Assembly: GCA_021805305.1 (NCBI GenBank)
Contig: JAJZFO010000294.1
Span: forward strand, 1-13,028
Length of the DNA: 13,028 bases
Origin: Actinomycetes bacterium
GTDB lineage: Bacteria > Actinomycetota > Acidimicrobiia > Acidimicrobiales > RAAP-2
Reading direction: 5' to 3'
Part shown: positions 7,343 to 13,028 of the stretch, one piece after another
Layout of the letters: each line of letters begins with the position of its first letter
How positions within the stretch are numbered: the stretch's first letter is position 1
The notes under the pieces: generated by a model
What the model was told of the DNA's origin: nothing
Database searches by the model: none
Seen by the model: only the letters and a program-made list of their open reading frames with translations
Made by a program: the position numbers and the translations under genes

Positions 7343-8296
7343 ATGAGCGAACGTGGCATGCTCTCACGACTGGCCGAGTCGCTCTTTTGGATCGGTCGCT
7401 ACATCGAGCGCGCCGACGACACTGCGCGCATCGTCGACTCCTACGTGCACCGCATGGTCGAGGACCCCTTCAACGACGAGAGCGCGACCTGTCGCTCCCT
7501 GTTCTCGATCCTGGGAATCGAGGTCGAGGTGGAGCGACTGCGCGCCGTCGAGACGTTGCAGACCATCGTGTACGACGTCGACAATCCCAATTCGATCGCC
7601 GGCGCCCTCAACGGCGCCTACGAGAACGCGCGGCGCAGCCGCGACTACATCTCCTCCGAGATGTGGGTGGCCCTCAACACCACGCGCAACGAGCTGCCCC
7701 TGCGCGCGCTCACCGCGCGCGAACTCGGATCCTCGACGTACCTGCAGTACGTGCGCGAGCGGACCTCGTTGCTGGCCGGCCTGACCGACGCGACGCTCAG
7801 CCACGACGACGGGTGGCGGTTCCTGGTGCTCGGTCGCAACCTCGAGCGCATCGACATGACGGCGCGGCTTCTACGCGGCCGGGTGGTCAGTGACGAGAAC
7901 GCCCCGGACTGGATGGCGTTCTTGCGCGCGTCGGGCGCGATGGAGGCCTTCATGCGCAACACGCGCGAGATCAACGACGCCAACGGGGTCGCGGCGTTCT
8001 TGATGCTCGACCGACTCTTCCCCCGGTCGGTGCTCTACTCACTCAATCTCGCCGACGAGTGCCTCGTCGAGATCCAGCCGGTGGCCCAGCGCATCAGCGC
8101 GGGTGACGCGGCGCGTCAGGCGCTGGCGCGCGCGCGGGGCACCTTGGAGTTCATCGACCCTCGCCAGTTGATCGATCAGTTGCCCGAGTTGCTGGAGATG
8201 CTCGAGACGACGTGCTTTCGCGTGACCGACGCCGTGACCGACCGCTACTTCCGCCACGAGGACGCCGTCGCCTGGAACCTTGAGGAGGGACTGTGA
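7343..8296 (+). CDS. alpha-E domain protein (DUF403)
   Basis: The 317-residue, mainly helical product opens with the alpha-E signature LSRLAESLFWIGRYIERADDTAR (residues 7-29) and continues with ENARRSRDYISSEMWVALN (94-112) and a second, related helix WRFLVLGRNLERIDMTARLLRG (158-179), which echoes the N-terminal one and hints at an internal duplication. Alpha-E proteins are found almost always with circularly permuted ATP-grasp and transglutaminase-like genes, sometimes fused to them; their biochemical role has not been shown to my knowledge, though a partner or scaffold role has been proposed. ATG 7343 is chosen because it starts just before the signature; TGAGG at 7333-7337, overlapping the previous stop, can serve as ribosome site. 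The stop overlaps the next gene by four bases. Confidence 0.92.
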   Translation: MSERGMLSRLAESLFWIGRYIERADDTARIVDSYVHRMVEDPFNDESATCRSLFSILGIEVEVERLRAVETLQTIVYDVDNPNSIAGALNGAYENARRSRDYISSEMWVALNTTRNELPLRALTARELGSSTYLQYVRERTSLLAGLTDATLSHDDGWRFLVLGRNLERIDMTARLLRGRVVSDENAPDWMAFLRASGAMEAFMRNTREINDANGVAAFLMLDRLFPRSVLYSLNLADECLVEIQPVAQRISAGDAARQALARARGTLEFIDPRQLIDQLPELLEMLETTCFRVTDAVTDRYFRHEDAVAWNLEEGL

Positions 8297-9138
8297 GTGA
8301 GCGGCTGGGACTCTCGATCCGTCACGACACGGGGTTCCACTACGACGGCATGGCCAAGGCGTCCTACAACGAGGCGCGCATGACGCCGCGCTCGTTGAGC
8401 ACCCAGCAGGTGCAGTCGTCGCGCATCGCGGTGCGACCGATCATCCCCTTGAGCACCCACGTCGATTACTTCGGCACGATCGTGACGTCCTTCGACATCC
8501 AAGAGACCCATCCCCAGCTCGAGGTCGAGGCGGTGTCCCAGGTCGAGAGTTGGGCGGCGTCGCTGGATAGTCCCCTGGGCTGGTCCGACCTGCGCAGTGA
8601 GCGTCTCGTGGACCGCTTCTCCGAGTTCTTGTGGCCCACGTCGAGGACCACCGTGGTCGGGGCGTTCGACGCGCAGCTCGAGGCGTGGCGCCGCAGCAGC
8701 GACGTGCACGAGTGCGCCGAGGCGGTCTCGTCCTTCGTGCGCGACGAGGTCGCCTACGTCCCGGGGGCGACGACGGTCTCGGCCACCGCCCAGGAGGCCT
8801 GGGAGCGTCGCGAGGGGGTCTGTCAGGACATCACGCACGTCACCATCGGATTGTTGCGACTGCTGGGCGTCCCCGCGCGGTACGTGTCGGGGTACCTCTA
8901 TCCGGCCACCGACCCGTCCATCGACGACGTCGTCGAGGGACAGAGCCACGCGTGGGTCGAGTACTTCTCGGGTTCTTGGACCGGCATCGATCCCACCAAC
9001 GGGGTGCGTGAGACCGAACGGCACATCATCGTCGGCTACGGCCGCGACTACGACGACGTGGCGCCGCTCAAGGGGATCTACCAGGGGCCCGCGTCCACCC
9101 AGTTGGGCGTCGTGGTCGAGATCCGACGCACGCATTGA
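8293..9138 (+). CDS. transglutaminase-like cysteine protease/amidase
   Basis: The 281-residue product has the bacterial transglutaminase-like layout: an N-terminal beta-rich domain (about 1-100, beginning LSIRHDTGFHYDG) and a papain-like catalytic core with Cys177 in REGVCQD, His219 in GQSHAWVEYF and Asp233 in GIDPTNG, all in the expected order and spacing. LLRLLGVPARYVSGYL (187-202) is the usual segment after the nucleophile. Family members can hydrolyse or transfer amide bonds; in this cassette cleavage or processing of a peptide made by the ATP-grasp ligase has been proposed, without assigned substrate. No signal peptide or membrane segment is visible, so it should act in the cytoplasm. 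GTG 8293 overlaps the alpha-E stop as GTGA and is preceded by a strong GAGGAGG (8282-8288). Confidence 0.93.
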   Translation: MSERLGLSIRHDTGFHYDGMAKASYNEARMTPRSLSTQQVQSSRIAVRPIIPLSTHVDYFGTIVTSFDIQETHPQLEVEAVSQVESWAASLDSPLGWSDLRSERLVDRFSEFLWPTSRTTVVGAFDAQLEAWRRSSDVHECAEAVSSFVRDEVAYVPGATTVSATAQEAWERREGVCQDITHVTIGLLRLLGVPARYVSGYLYPATDPSIDDVVEGQSHAWVEYFSGSWTGIDPTNGVRETERHIIVGYGRDYDDVAPLKGIYQGPASTQLGVVVEIRRTH

Positions 9139-9152
9139 GGTTCGTCCTTTTC

Positions 9153-9167
9153 TAGGATGGCTCCATG
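9153..9167 (+). promoter_or_regulatory. candidate -10 box for a leaderless SDR message
   Basis: TAGGAT (9153-9158) ends six bases before ATG 9165, the same geometry as TAGGTT before the ATP-grasp gene. The same bases include AGGA, which could instead act as a ribosome site about eight bases upstream. The two readings cannot be separated by eye. No -35 is evident. Confidence 0.35.
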
Positions 9168-9932
9168 GACTTGGAACTGAACGATCGCACTGTCTTGATC
9201 ACCGGTGGCACCGACGGCCTCGGGCTGGCACTCGCCCGGGTGCTCATCGACGAGGGGGCCAACGTGGCCGTCTGCGGTCGCGACGAGAACCGACTCGCCG
9301 CGGCGCAGGACTCTTTGGGCACTCGCGCGCTGTGCGTGCAGGCGGACGTCACCCGCGCCAGCGATTGCGACCGGTTCGTCGAGGCGACCCTCGAACGCTT
9401 CGGGCGTCTCGACGGCGTCGTCAACAACGCCGGTCGCGCGGCGTCCTCGAGCGTCGCGACGTCTGATGACGAGGCCTGGCGCGACGACTACGAGCTCAAG
9501 GTGATGGCGGCGCTACGGATCTCTCGCGCTTCCCTGGAGCACCTGCGGGTGAACGCGGGCGCGATTCTCAACGTACTGGCGATCTCGGCGCGCACGCCGC
9601 CCGCCGGTTCGGCCCCGACCTCGGTGTCGCGCGCGGCGGGCCTGGCCTTCACCAAGGCGCTGGCCAACGAGGTGGGTCCCCTGGGGATCCGAGTCAACGC
9701 CCTGCTCATCGGACTCATCGAATCGGGGCAGTGGGTGCGTCGCGCCGCGGCGATCGGCCAACCCCTCGAGGACTTCTACGCCGTGACCGCCAAGAGCGCG
9801 AACATCGCGCTGGGGCGCTTCGGGCAATCGCGCGAGTTCGCCGACGTGGCGGCGTTCCTCCTCTCGCCGCGCGCGGGCTTCGTCACCGGCGTGGGCATCA
9901 GCGTCGATGGGGGCATGTCCCCGGTGATCTGA
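9165..9932 (+). CDS. SDR-fold protein with altered catalytic residues
   Basis: The 255-residue product has the SDR fold: cofactor loop TGGTDGLG (13-20), CGRD after strand two (Arg39 suggests NADP(H)), ADVT (60-63), NNAG (87-90) and the C-terminal FVTGVGISVDGGMSP. The active site is unusual. Where YxxxK is expected the sequence reads TSVSR (152-156), giving Thr for Tyr and Arg for Lys, and the usual tetrad Asn is Lys112; Ser141 may remain. I recall a group of SDR-family proteins with this PTSVSRAAG pattern, so this is probably a conserved subfamily rather than decay, and the frame is intact. It may bind a dinucleotide without classical SDR chemistry. It begins 26 bp after the transglutaminase gene and ends at a hairpin-rich convergent region. 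A link to the ATP-grasp cassette is not shown. Confidence 0.85.
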   Translation: MDLELNDRTVLITGGTDGLGLALARVLIDEGANVAVCGRDENRLAAAQDSLGTRALCVQADVTRASDCDRFVEATLERFGRLDGVVNNAGRAASSSVATSDDEAWRDDYELKVMAALRISRASLEHLRVNAGAILNVLAISARTPPAGSAPTSVSRAAGLAFTKALANEVGPLGIRVNALLIGLIESGQWVRRAAAIGQPLEDFYAVTAKSANIALGRFGQSREFADVAAFLLSPRAGFVTGVGISVDGGMSPVI

Positions 9933-9942
9933 CGCTTCGTCA

Positions 9943-9981
9943 CTGCCGTCACCGCCAAGGTCCGCGACACCGTGACGGCAG
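9943..9981. terminator. inverted repeat, candidate bidirectional terminator
   Basis: A perfect 10-bp inverted repeat, CTGCCGTCAC (9943-9952) with GTGACGGCAG (9972-9981), encloses 19 bases. It begins ten bases after the SDR stop and lies between two convergent genes, so it could serve both. No U-tract follows on either strand, which lowers confidence in intrinsic termination. Confidence 0.4.
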
Positions 9982-10007
9982 GCCAGGACGTGATGTGGAG
10001 GGGTGAC

Positions 10008-10028
10008 GCGTGAGCGTCACGCTCACGC
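10008..10028. terminator. second hairpin, candidate terminator for the minus-strand unit
   Basis: A perfect 9-bp stem, GCGTGAGCG (10008-10016) with CGCTCACGC (10020-10028), has a 3-base loop. An alternative stem, GTGACG (10003-10008) with CGTCAC (10015-10020), uses some of the same bases and excludes it. It lies 14 bases beyond the stop of the small membrane protein gene on the minus strand. No U-tract is present. Confidence 0.4.
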
Positions 10029-10042
10029 CGGGAGCACCCGCG

Positions 10043-10318
10043 TCAGGCCACGGTGACCCAGCCGTAGGTCACGCACAGCCCCAAGGCGTTGATGAGCACG
10101 AAGCTCGCGATGATCACGCCAACGACCACCTTGGTCGCGGTGCTGCCCCGTGATCGCGTCGCCGCCGGCATGTACCACCCGGGCAGGGAGCCCGCCACCT
10201 CGCGGGGCGACCAGGGGACGGCTCGCGGATCGAGGAGCGGATGGGGATCGGCGCTCAGGGCGAGTGCGGTAAGTTCCTCATCGCTGAGAGCGCCCGTGGG
10301 GACGTCGGAATCGGTCAT
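10043..10318 (-). CDS. small single-pass membrane protein, function unknown
   Basis: The 91-residue product has an acidic N-terminal half (TDSDVPTGALSDEELTALAL, residues 2-21), a proline-rich middle with PWSPREVAGSLPGWYMPA, a basic stretch (RSRGSTATK) and one C-terminal hydrophobic helix (VVVGVIIASFVLINALGLCV, residues about 64-83). No signal peptide is seen; the basic residues before the helix suggest a cytoplasmic N-terminus. ATG at 10318 is chosen over an upstream in-frame start at 10348 because GGGAGG (10324-10329 on this strand) lies five bases before it. The pattern resembles small actinobacterial membrane proteins I recall with a WYMP element, but I cannot name a function. It follows the aldolase gene after 67 bp and could be co-transcribed with it. 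Confidence 0.7.
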   Translation of the reverse strand: MTDSDVPTGALSDEELTALALSADPHPLLDPRAVPWSPREVAGSLPGWYMPAATRSRGSTATKVVVGVIIASFVLINALGLCVTYGWVTVA

Positions 10319-10323
10319 GGTGT

Positions 10324-10329
10324 CCTCCC
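10324..10329 (-). promoter_or_regulatory. ribosome-binding site that fixes the start of the small membrane protein
   Basis: Read on the minus strand, GGGAGG is followed after five bases by ATG 10318. The upstream alternative start at 10348 has no such site, so the short form is favoured. Confidence 0.65.
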
Positions 10330-10385
10330 GTGGCGAGCCTCGCGCCACTTGATGTCGTTGGTCTGGTGGTTCTCGATGCGTGTCG

Positions 10386-11063
10386 CTACTCGGTGATGTC
10401 GCGCAGTCCCGCGTCGAGGAACTTCTGGCGCAGGTCCAACAGGTCGAGCGTGCCCTCGCCGGCGGCGAGTTGTCGGCGCAGCGCGTCCTCGCGGGCCTCG
10501 CGGAGTCGACATTCGCCGATCACGTCGAGCGCGTCCTCACGGGCCACGACGACCACGCCGTCGTCGTCGGCGATCACGACGTCGCCCGGTGTCACCTGGA
10601 CGCCCGCGCACACGAGGGGCACTTGAACGTTGCCCGGCGTCTCCTTGACGGTGCCGCGCGCGCTGATGGCGCTGGACCACACCGCGAAGCCCATCGCGGT
10701 GAGCTCACTGACGTCGCGCACCCCCGCGTCGATGACGAGGCCGACCACCCCGCGGGCAACGAAGTGGGTGGCGAGCAGTTCGCCGAAGTAACCGTCGTCG
10801 CAGGGGCTGGTGGGCGCCACGATCACCAAGTCGCCCGCTCGCGCGACGTCGCCGGCCACGTGCAGGGACGAATTGTCACCGGGCGAGACCTCACAGGTCA
10901 GCGCGGTGCCCGCGACGCGCTGGCCGCGCACCAGGGGGCGAAGCCGCGGGTGCATGAGCCCCCGGCGGTCCTGGGCCTCATGAATGGTGGCGACGGAGAA
11001 GCCCGCCAAGGCGCGAACGTGTGAGGCATCCGCGCGCTGGGTGGTGCGATCGACAACGGCCAC
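10386..11063 (-). CDS. LigK/RraA-like class II aldolase (4-hydroxy-4-methyl-2-oxoglutarate or 4-carboxy-4-hydroxy-2-oxoadipate aldolase type)
   Basis: The 225-residue product matches the HMG/CHA aldolase branch of the RraA fold, metal-dependent enzymes that split 4-hydroxy-4-methyl-2-oxoglutarate or 4-carboxy-4-hydroxy-2-oxoadipate to pyruvate and a second oxoacid, often with oxaloacetate decarboxylase activity. Seen here: GDLVIVAPT (77-85), GELLATHFVARGVVGLVIDAGVRD (94-117) and GDVVIADDDGVVVV (160-173). The family motif D-x20-R-D appears as Glu95-x20-Arg116-Asp117, a conservative change. The C-terminal extension with RRQLAAGEGTLDLLDLRQKFLDAGL is typical of LigK-type aldolases rather than the RNase E regulator RraA. 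Start GTG 11063 is supported by AAAGGAG (11068-11074 on this strand) four bases upstream. No other aromatic ring-cleavage genes are in view, so the pathway is uncertain; it may act simply on oxaloacetate. Confidence 0.85.
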   Translation of the reverse strand: MAVVDRTTQRADASHVRALAGFSVATIHEAQDRRGLMHPRLRPLVRGQRVAGTALTCEVSPGDNSSLHVAGDVARAGDLVIVAPTSPCDDGYFGELLATHFVARGVVGLVIDAGVRDVSELTAMGFAVWSSAISARGTVKETPGNVQVPLVCAGVQVTPGDVVIADDDGVVVVAREDALDVIGECRLREAREDALRRQLAAGEGTLDLLDLRQKFLDAGLRDITE

Positions 11064-11192
11064 GCTGCTCCTTTGGGCCGTCTCGGGCGAGGTGCTCAGC
11101 GCCGCACCGCGAGAAGTCCGGGTTGACGTGATGCTACCGGAGCACCCCGGTGCGCGCGAACATCTAACCTGTCAGAGCGTGAGGGCACGGAC
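11064..11192. promoter_or_regulatory. divergent promoter region between aldolase and asparaginase genes
   Basis: This 129-bp gap separates two divergent starts. On the plus strand TAACCT (11165-11170) fits TANNNT and would start transcription near 11177, leaving a 16-base leader that contains GAGGG (11181-11185) before GTG 11193. On the minus strand TAGCAT (11131-11136) is a weaker -10 candidate, and AAAGGAG (11068-11074) is the ribosome site. An isolated TTGACG sits at 11123-11128 with no matching -10 on the plus strand. No clear operator palindrome is seen. Confidence 0.45.
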
Positions 11193-12209
11193 GTGAGCGC
11201 ATCGAATCGACGAGCTCGCGTCCTGGTCATCTCACTGGGTGGCACCATCGCCTCGACGTCGGTTGACGCGCACGAGGGCGTGGTGCCCCAGCTGGGCGCG
11301 CGTGAGTTGATCGCGGCGGTGCCGGCGTTGCACGACGTCGCCGACATCGAGGCCCTCGCCTTTCGTCAAGTGCCCTCGGGCGACCTCACCTTGGCGGACG
11401 TGGTCGCCGTGGCGCGGCGCATCGACGAGGCCGTGGCGCAGGGGGTCGACGGGGTCGTGGTGACCCAGGGCACCGACACCATCGAGGAGAGCGCCTTCGC
11501 GCTGGACCTGCTCGGCGCGCACGCGGTGCCCGTCGTGGTGACCGGGGCGATGCGCAACCCCACCCTCGTGAGCCCCGACGGGCCCGCCAATCTGCTCAGC
11601 GCCGTCCGGGTAGCCGCCTCGCCGGACGCACGTGGCCTGGGTTGCCTCGTCGTGTTCAACGACGAGATCCACGCGGCGCGCTTCGTACGCAAGACGCATT
11701 CGTCCAGTCTCGCCACCTTCCAGTCGCCCGGGGCCGGTCCGCTCGGTCGCGTGAGCGAGGAGAACGTTCGCGTCGTGCTGCGCTGTCGCGCGCTGGCGTC
11801 GGTGGGTCTCGACCTGGGTGACGTGGCGCCGGTCGCCCTGGTGAGTTGCGCCCTGGGCGACGATGGTCGCCTGGTGCGGGCGCTCGGGGACCTGGGCTAC
11901 CGGGGCGCGGTCATCGACGGCTTCGGTGCGGGACACGTGCCCTCAACAATGGTGGACGCCCTCGAGAGACTCCACCGCGACATGCCGGTCGTACTGTGCT
12001 CACGCACCGGGTCGGGGGAAGTCCTCGCCCACACCTACGGATTCGTGGGATCGGAGTCCGACCTCCTGGCGCGAGGTCTGGTCTCGGGCGGTGAACTCGA
12101 TGGGCGAAAGGCGCGTGTGGCCCTCTCGCTCGCGCTGGCGTCAGTCCCCGAACGCGAGAGGGCGCTGGAACTCTTTGCGCGGGTGAGGGACTCCCTTCAC
12201 GGCGCCTAG
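11193..12209 (+). CDS. L-asparaginase (cytoplasmic-type, class I/II fold)
   Basis: The 338-residue length fits the bacterial asparaginase family, which hydrolyses L-asparagine to aspartate and ammonia. Catalytic residues are visible: Thr18 in SLGGTIAS, Ser62 in QVPSGDL, Thr94-Asp95 in VVVTQGTDTIEES, and Lys167 in RFVRKTHSS. VVTGAMRNPTLVSPDGPANLL (115-135) and GAVIDGFGAGHVP are also family features. No signal peptide precedes the first strand (RARVLVISLGG), so the enzyme is cytoplasmic. GTG 11193 is preceded by GAGGG with seven bases between. The stop TAG (12207-12209) overlaps the stop of the convergent GntR gene. The protein could prefer another amide substrate, such as glutamine or a D-amino acid amide; specificity is not readable here. 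Confidence 0.92.
   Translation: MSASNRRARVLVISLGGTIASTSVDAHEGVVPQLGARELIAAVPALHDVADIEALAFRQVPSGDLTLADVVAVARRIDEAVAQGVDGVVVTQGTDTIEESAFALDLLGAHAVPVVVTGAMRNPTLVSPDGPANLLSAVRVAASPDARGLGCLVVFNDEIHAARFVRKTHSSSLATFQSPGAGPLGRVSEENVRVVLRCRALASVGLDLGDVAPVALVSCALGDDGRLVRALGDLGYRGAVIDGFGAGHVPSTMVDALERLHRDMPVVLCSRTGSGEVLAHTYGFVGSESDLLARGLVSGGELDGRKARVALSLALASVPERERALELFARVRDSLHGA
12206..12209. other. shared CTAG stop codons of convergent genes
   Basis: The palindrome CTAG supplies TAG to the asparaginase (12207-12209) and TAG to the GntR regulator (12206-12208 on the other strand). There is no room for a terminator between the genes, so each transcript must run antisense into the other or be stopped inside a coding region. 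Confidence 0.9.
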
Positions 12210-12913
12210 CTCTGGGCGGCCTTCTGGAGATTCGCTTCGACGGCGCCGAGGTGACGCAGCATCGCCTCGCGCGCGGCACGCCCGTCGCGGTTGGCGAGGG
12301 CCTGGGCGATCTCGCGGTGCTGAGCACGGTAGTGCGCCCGACGTTCGTCGGAGTCGCTACGGCGCTTGAGACTGCCCCACGTGACCGAGAGGCGAGCTTC
12401 GGCGATGAAGTGATACATGTTCTCGATCAATGGATTGTGCGAGGCCCGCACGAACGCCTGGTGCAGCGCGAGGTCCCATCGTTCGAACTCGTCGAAGTTG
12501 GTGGCGTTGTCACTTCCCACTAGGCAGCGCTCGATCTCCTCGAAGTCACTCGCGGTGGCGTTCTCCACGGTGGCGGCCAGGGCGGCGGGTTCGATGAGGA
12601 GGCGTGCCGACATCACGTCGGCGGGGCTGACGTTGCCCACGACCGACGCGGCGAGCGATGGTCCGATCTCCACGCCCAGCACCGCGTGGGGATCGCGACG
12701 CAGGAAGGTGCCCCGACCGACCTCGCGCGAGACGACCCCCTCGCTCTCGAGGAGCGACATGGCGTTGCGGATCGTGGTGCGCGAGAGTCGCAGTGCTTGG
12801 GCGAGCTCTCGTTCGGTGGGCAGTCGGTGTCCGCTCTGCAGTCCCGTGTGGGTGGCCGTCATCAAAATGTTGTCGGCCACGTCTCTTAACTGATCGTTCG
12901 AAACCGTGGTCAC
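12206..12913 (-). CDS. FadR-subfamily GntR transcriptional regulator
   Basis: The 235-residue product has an N-terminal GntR winged helix-turn-helix (LPTERELAQALRLSRTTIRNAMSLLESEGVVSREVGRGTFLR, about 31-72) and an all-helical FCD effector domain (about 95-230). The FCD metal ligands are visible: Asp147 and His151 in WDLALHQAF, His199 in AQHREIA, and His221 in LRHLGAVE. Such regulators bind organic acids or related metabolites through a metal and usually control neighbouring catabolic genes. The effector is not readable; the asparaginase, the aldolase, or a gene beyond the right edge are possible targets. GTG 12913 is chosen over TTG 12919 because GGAGG (12920-12924 on this strand) abuts the TTG with no spacer but sits six bases before the GTG. 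The stop shares CTAG with the asparaginase gene. Confidence 0.92.
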   Translation of the reverse strand: MTTVSNDQLRDVADNILMTATHTGLQSGHRLPTERELAQALRLSRTTIRNAMSLLESEGVVSREVGRGTFLRRDPHAVLGVEIGPSLAASVVGNVSPADVMSARLLIEPAALAATVENATASDFEEIERCLVGSDNATNFDEFERWDLALHQAFVRASHNPLIENMYHFIAEARLSVTWGSLKRRSDSDERRAHYRAQHREIAQALANRDGRAAREAMLRHLGAVEANLQKAAQS

Positions 12914-12919
12914 ACTCAA

Positions 12920-12924
12920 CCTCC
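12920..12924 (-). promoter_or_regulatory. ribosome-binding site deciding the GntR start
   Basis: Read on the minus strand, GGAGG is followed by TTGAGT and then GTG 12913. The six-base spacing favours this GTG over the TTG that begins immediately after the site. Confidence 0.65.
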
Positions 12925-12981
12925 ATCTGGGCCTCGCACGCGGCCGGTGCCGCGGCGATCTCGGTGGCTCAGCACACTGGC

Positions 12982-13005
12982 ACTATAGCGACCAATCCCA
13001 CCAAT
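12982..13005 (-). promoter_or_regulatory. candidate GntR promoter with ATTGGT direct repeat
   Basis: On the minus strand TATAGT (12987 to 12982) is a good -10 box about 69 bases from the GTG start. Just upstream are two copies of ATTGGT (13005-13000 and 12996-12991), nine bases apart in the same orientation. ATTGGT-like half-sites are known for some FadR-subfamily regulators, usually as inverted repeats, so autoregulation is possible but unproven. No clear -35 is seen. The remaining gap 12925-12981 holds nothing I recognise. Confidence 0.35.
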
Positions 13006-13028
13006 AATGTGAATCTATCATGAATAGT

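Noticed and set aside
8245..9135. 296-codon minus-strand open frame opposite the transglutaminase gene
   Set aside because: The plus-strand gene has its catalytic triad and a strong ribosome site; the antisense frame has neither homology signal nor a ribosome site I trust.
10330..10348. 6-bp stem GTGGCG / CGCCAC between the aldolase and the small membrane protein genes, as an attenuator
   Set aside because: The stem is short and lies just upstream of the ribosome site, but has no competing structure or T-run to support attenuation.
1..13028. Mobile elements, CRISPR arrays, tRNA or rRNA genes, toxin-antitoxin or phage-defence genes
   Set aside because: No transposase, integrase, long terminal repeats, regularly spaced repeats, cloverleaf-like sequence or defence motifs were seen on either strand by reading.

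Overview
The window is a gene-dense, high-GC, mostly plus-strand stretch of bacterial chromosome. GC-rich codon use, frequent GTG starts, -10 boxes of TANNNT form placed a few bases before start codons, and the gene families present all suggest an actinobacterium. The alpha-E/ATP-grasp set and the small LSDEEL/WYMP membrane protein make Acidimicrobiia my best guess, but that is inference. I see no rRNA, tRNA, CRISPR array, insertion sequence, phage gene or integrase. Gene order and base composition look like ordinary chromosome.

Region 1 (1-1738): the 3' end of a family GH20 beta-N-acetylhexosaminidase overlaps by 11 bases a GNAT-like acyltransferase of the NAT_N/GNAT_C type. A GC hairpin at 1745-1762 closes the unit.

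Region 2 (about 1796-5732): a carbohydrate or polyol catabolic operon with a DeoR-family repressor, a BtpA/SgcQ-family TIM-barrel protein, an FGGY (xylulokinase-like) sugar kinase and an NAD-type short-chain dehydrogenase. The genes overlap by 1, 8 and 4 bases. The leader before the repressor is AT-rich and carries TGTGA half-sites and a perfect 15-bp palindrome lying between a plausible -35 and -10. No transporter is in the window, so the substrate is unknown.

Region 3 (5803-9932): a tight cassette of circularly permuted ATP-grasp ligase, alpha-E (DUF403) protein and transglutaminase-like cysteine protease/amidase. This set is known by conservation as a predicted peptide-ligating or amide-modifying system whose substrate is not established. 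An SDR-fold protein that has lost most of its catalytic tetrad follows 26 bp later.

Region 4 (9933-13028): a hairpin-rich convergent intergenic region, then a minus-strand pair (LigK/RraA-like aldolase and a small single-pass membrane protein), a divergent cytoplasmic L-asparaginase, and a convergent FadR-type GntR regulator whose stop codon shares the palindrome CTAG with the asparaginase stop.

The strongest candidates for undescribed biology are the ATP-grasp/alpha-E/transglutaminase cassette, the hexosaminidase-acyltransferase pair, the BtpA-containing operon with its phased operators, and the SDR with a degenerate active site. None of these can be called new from sequence alone.
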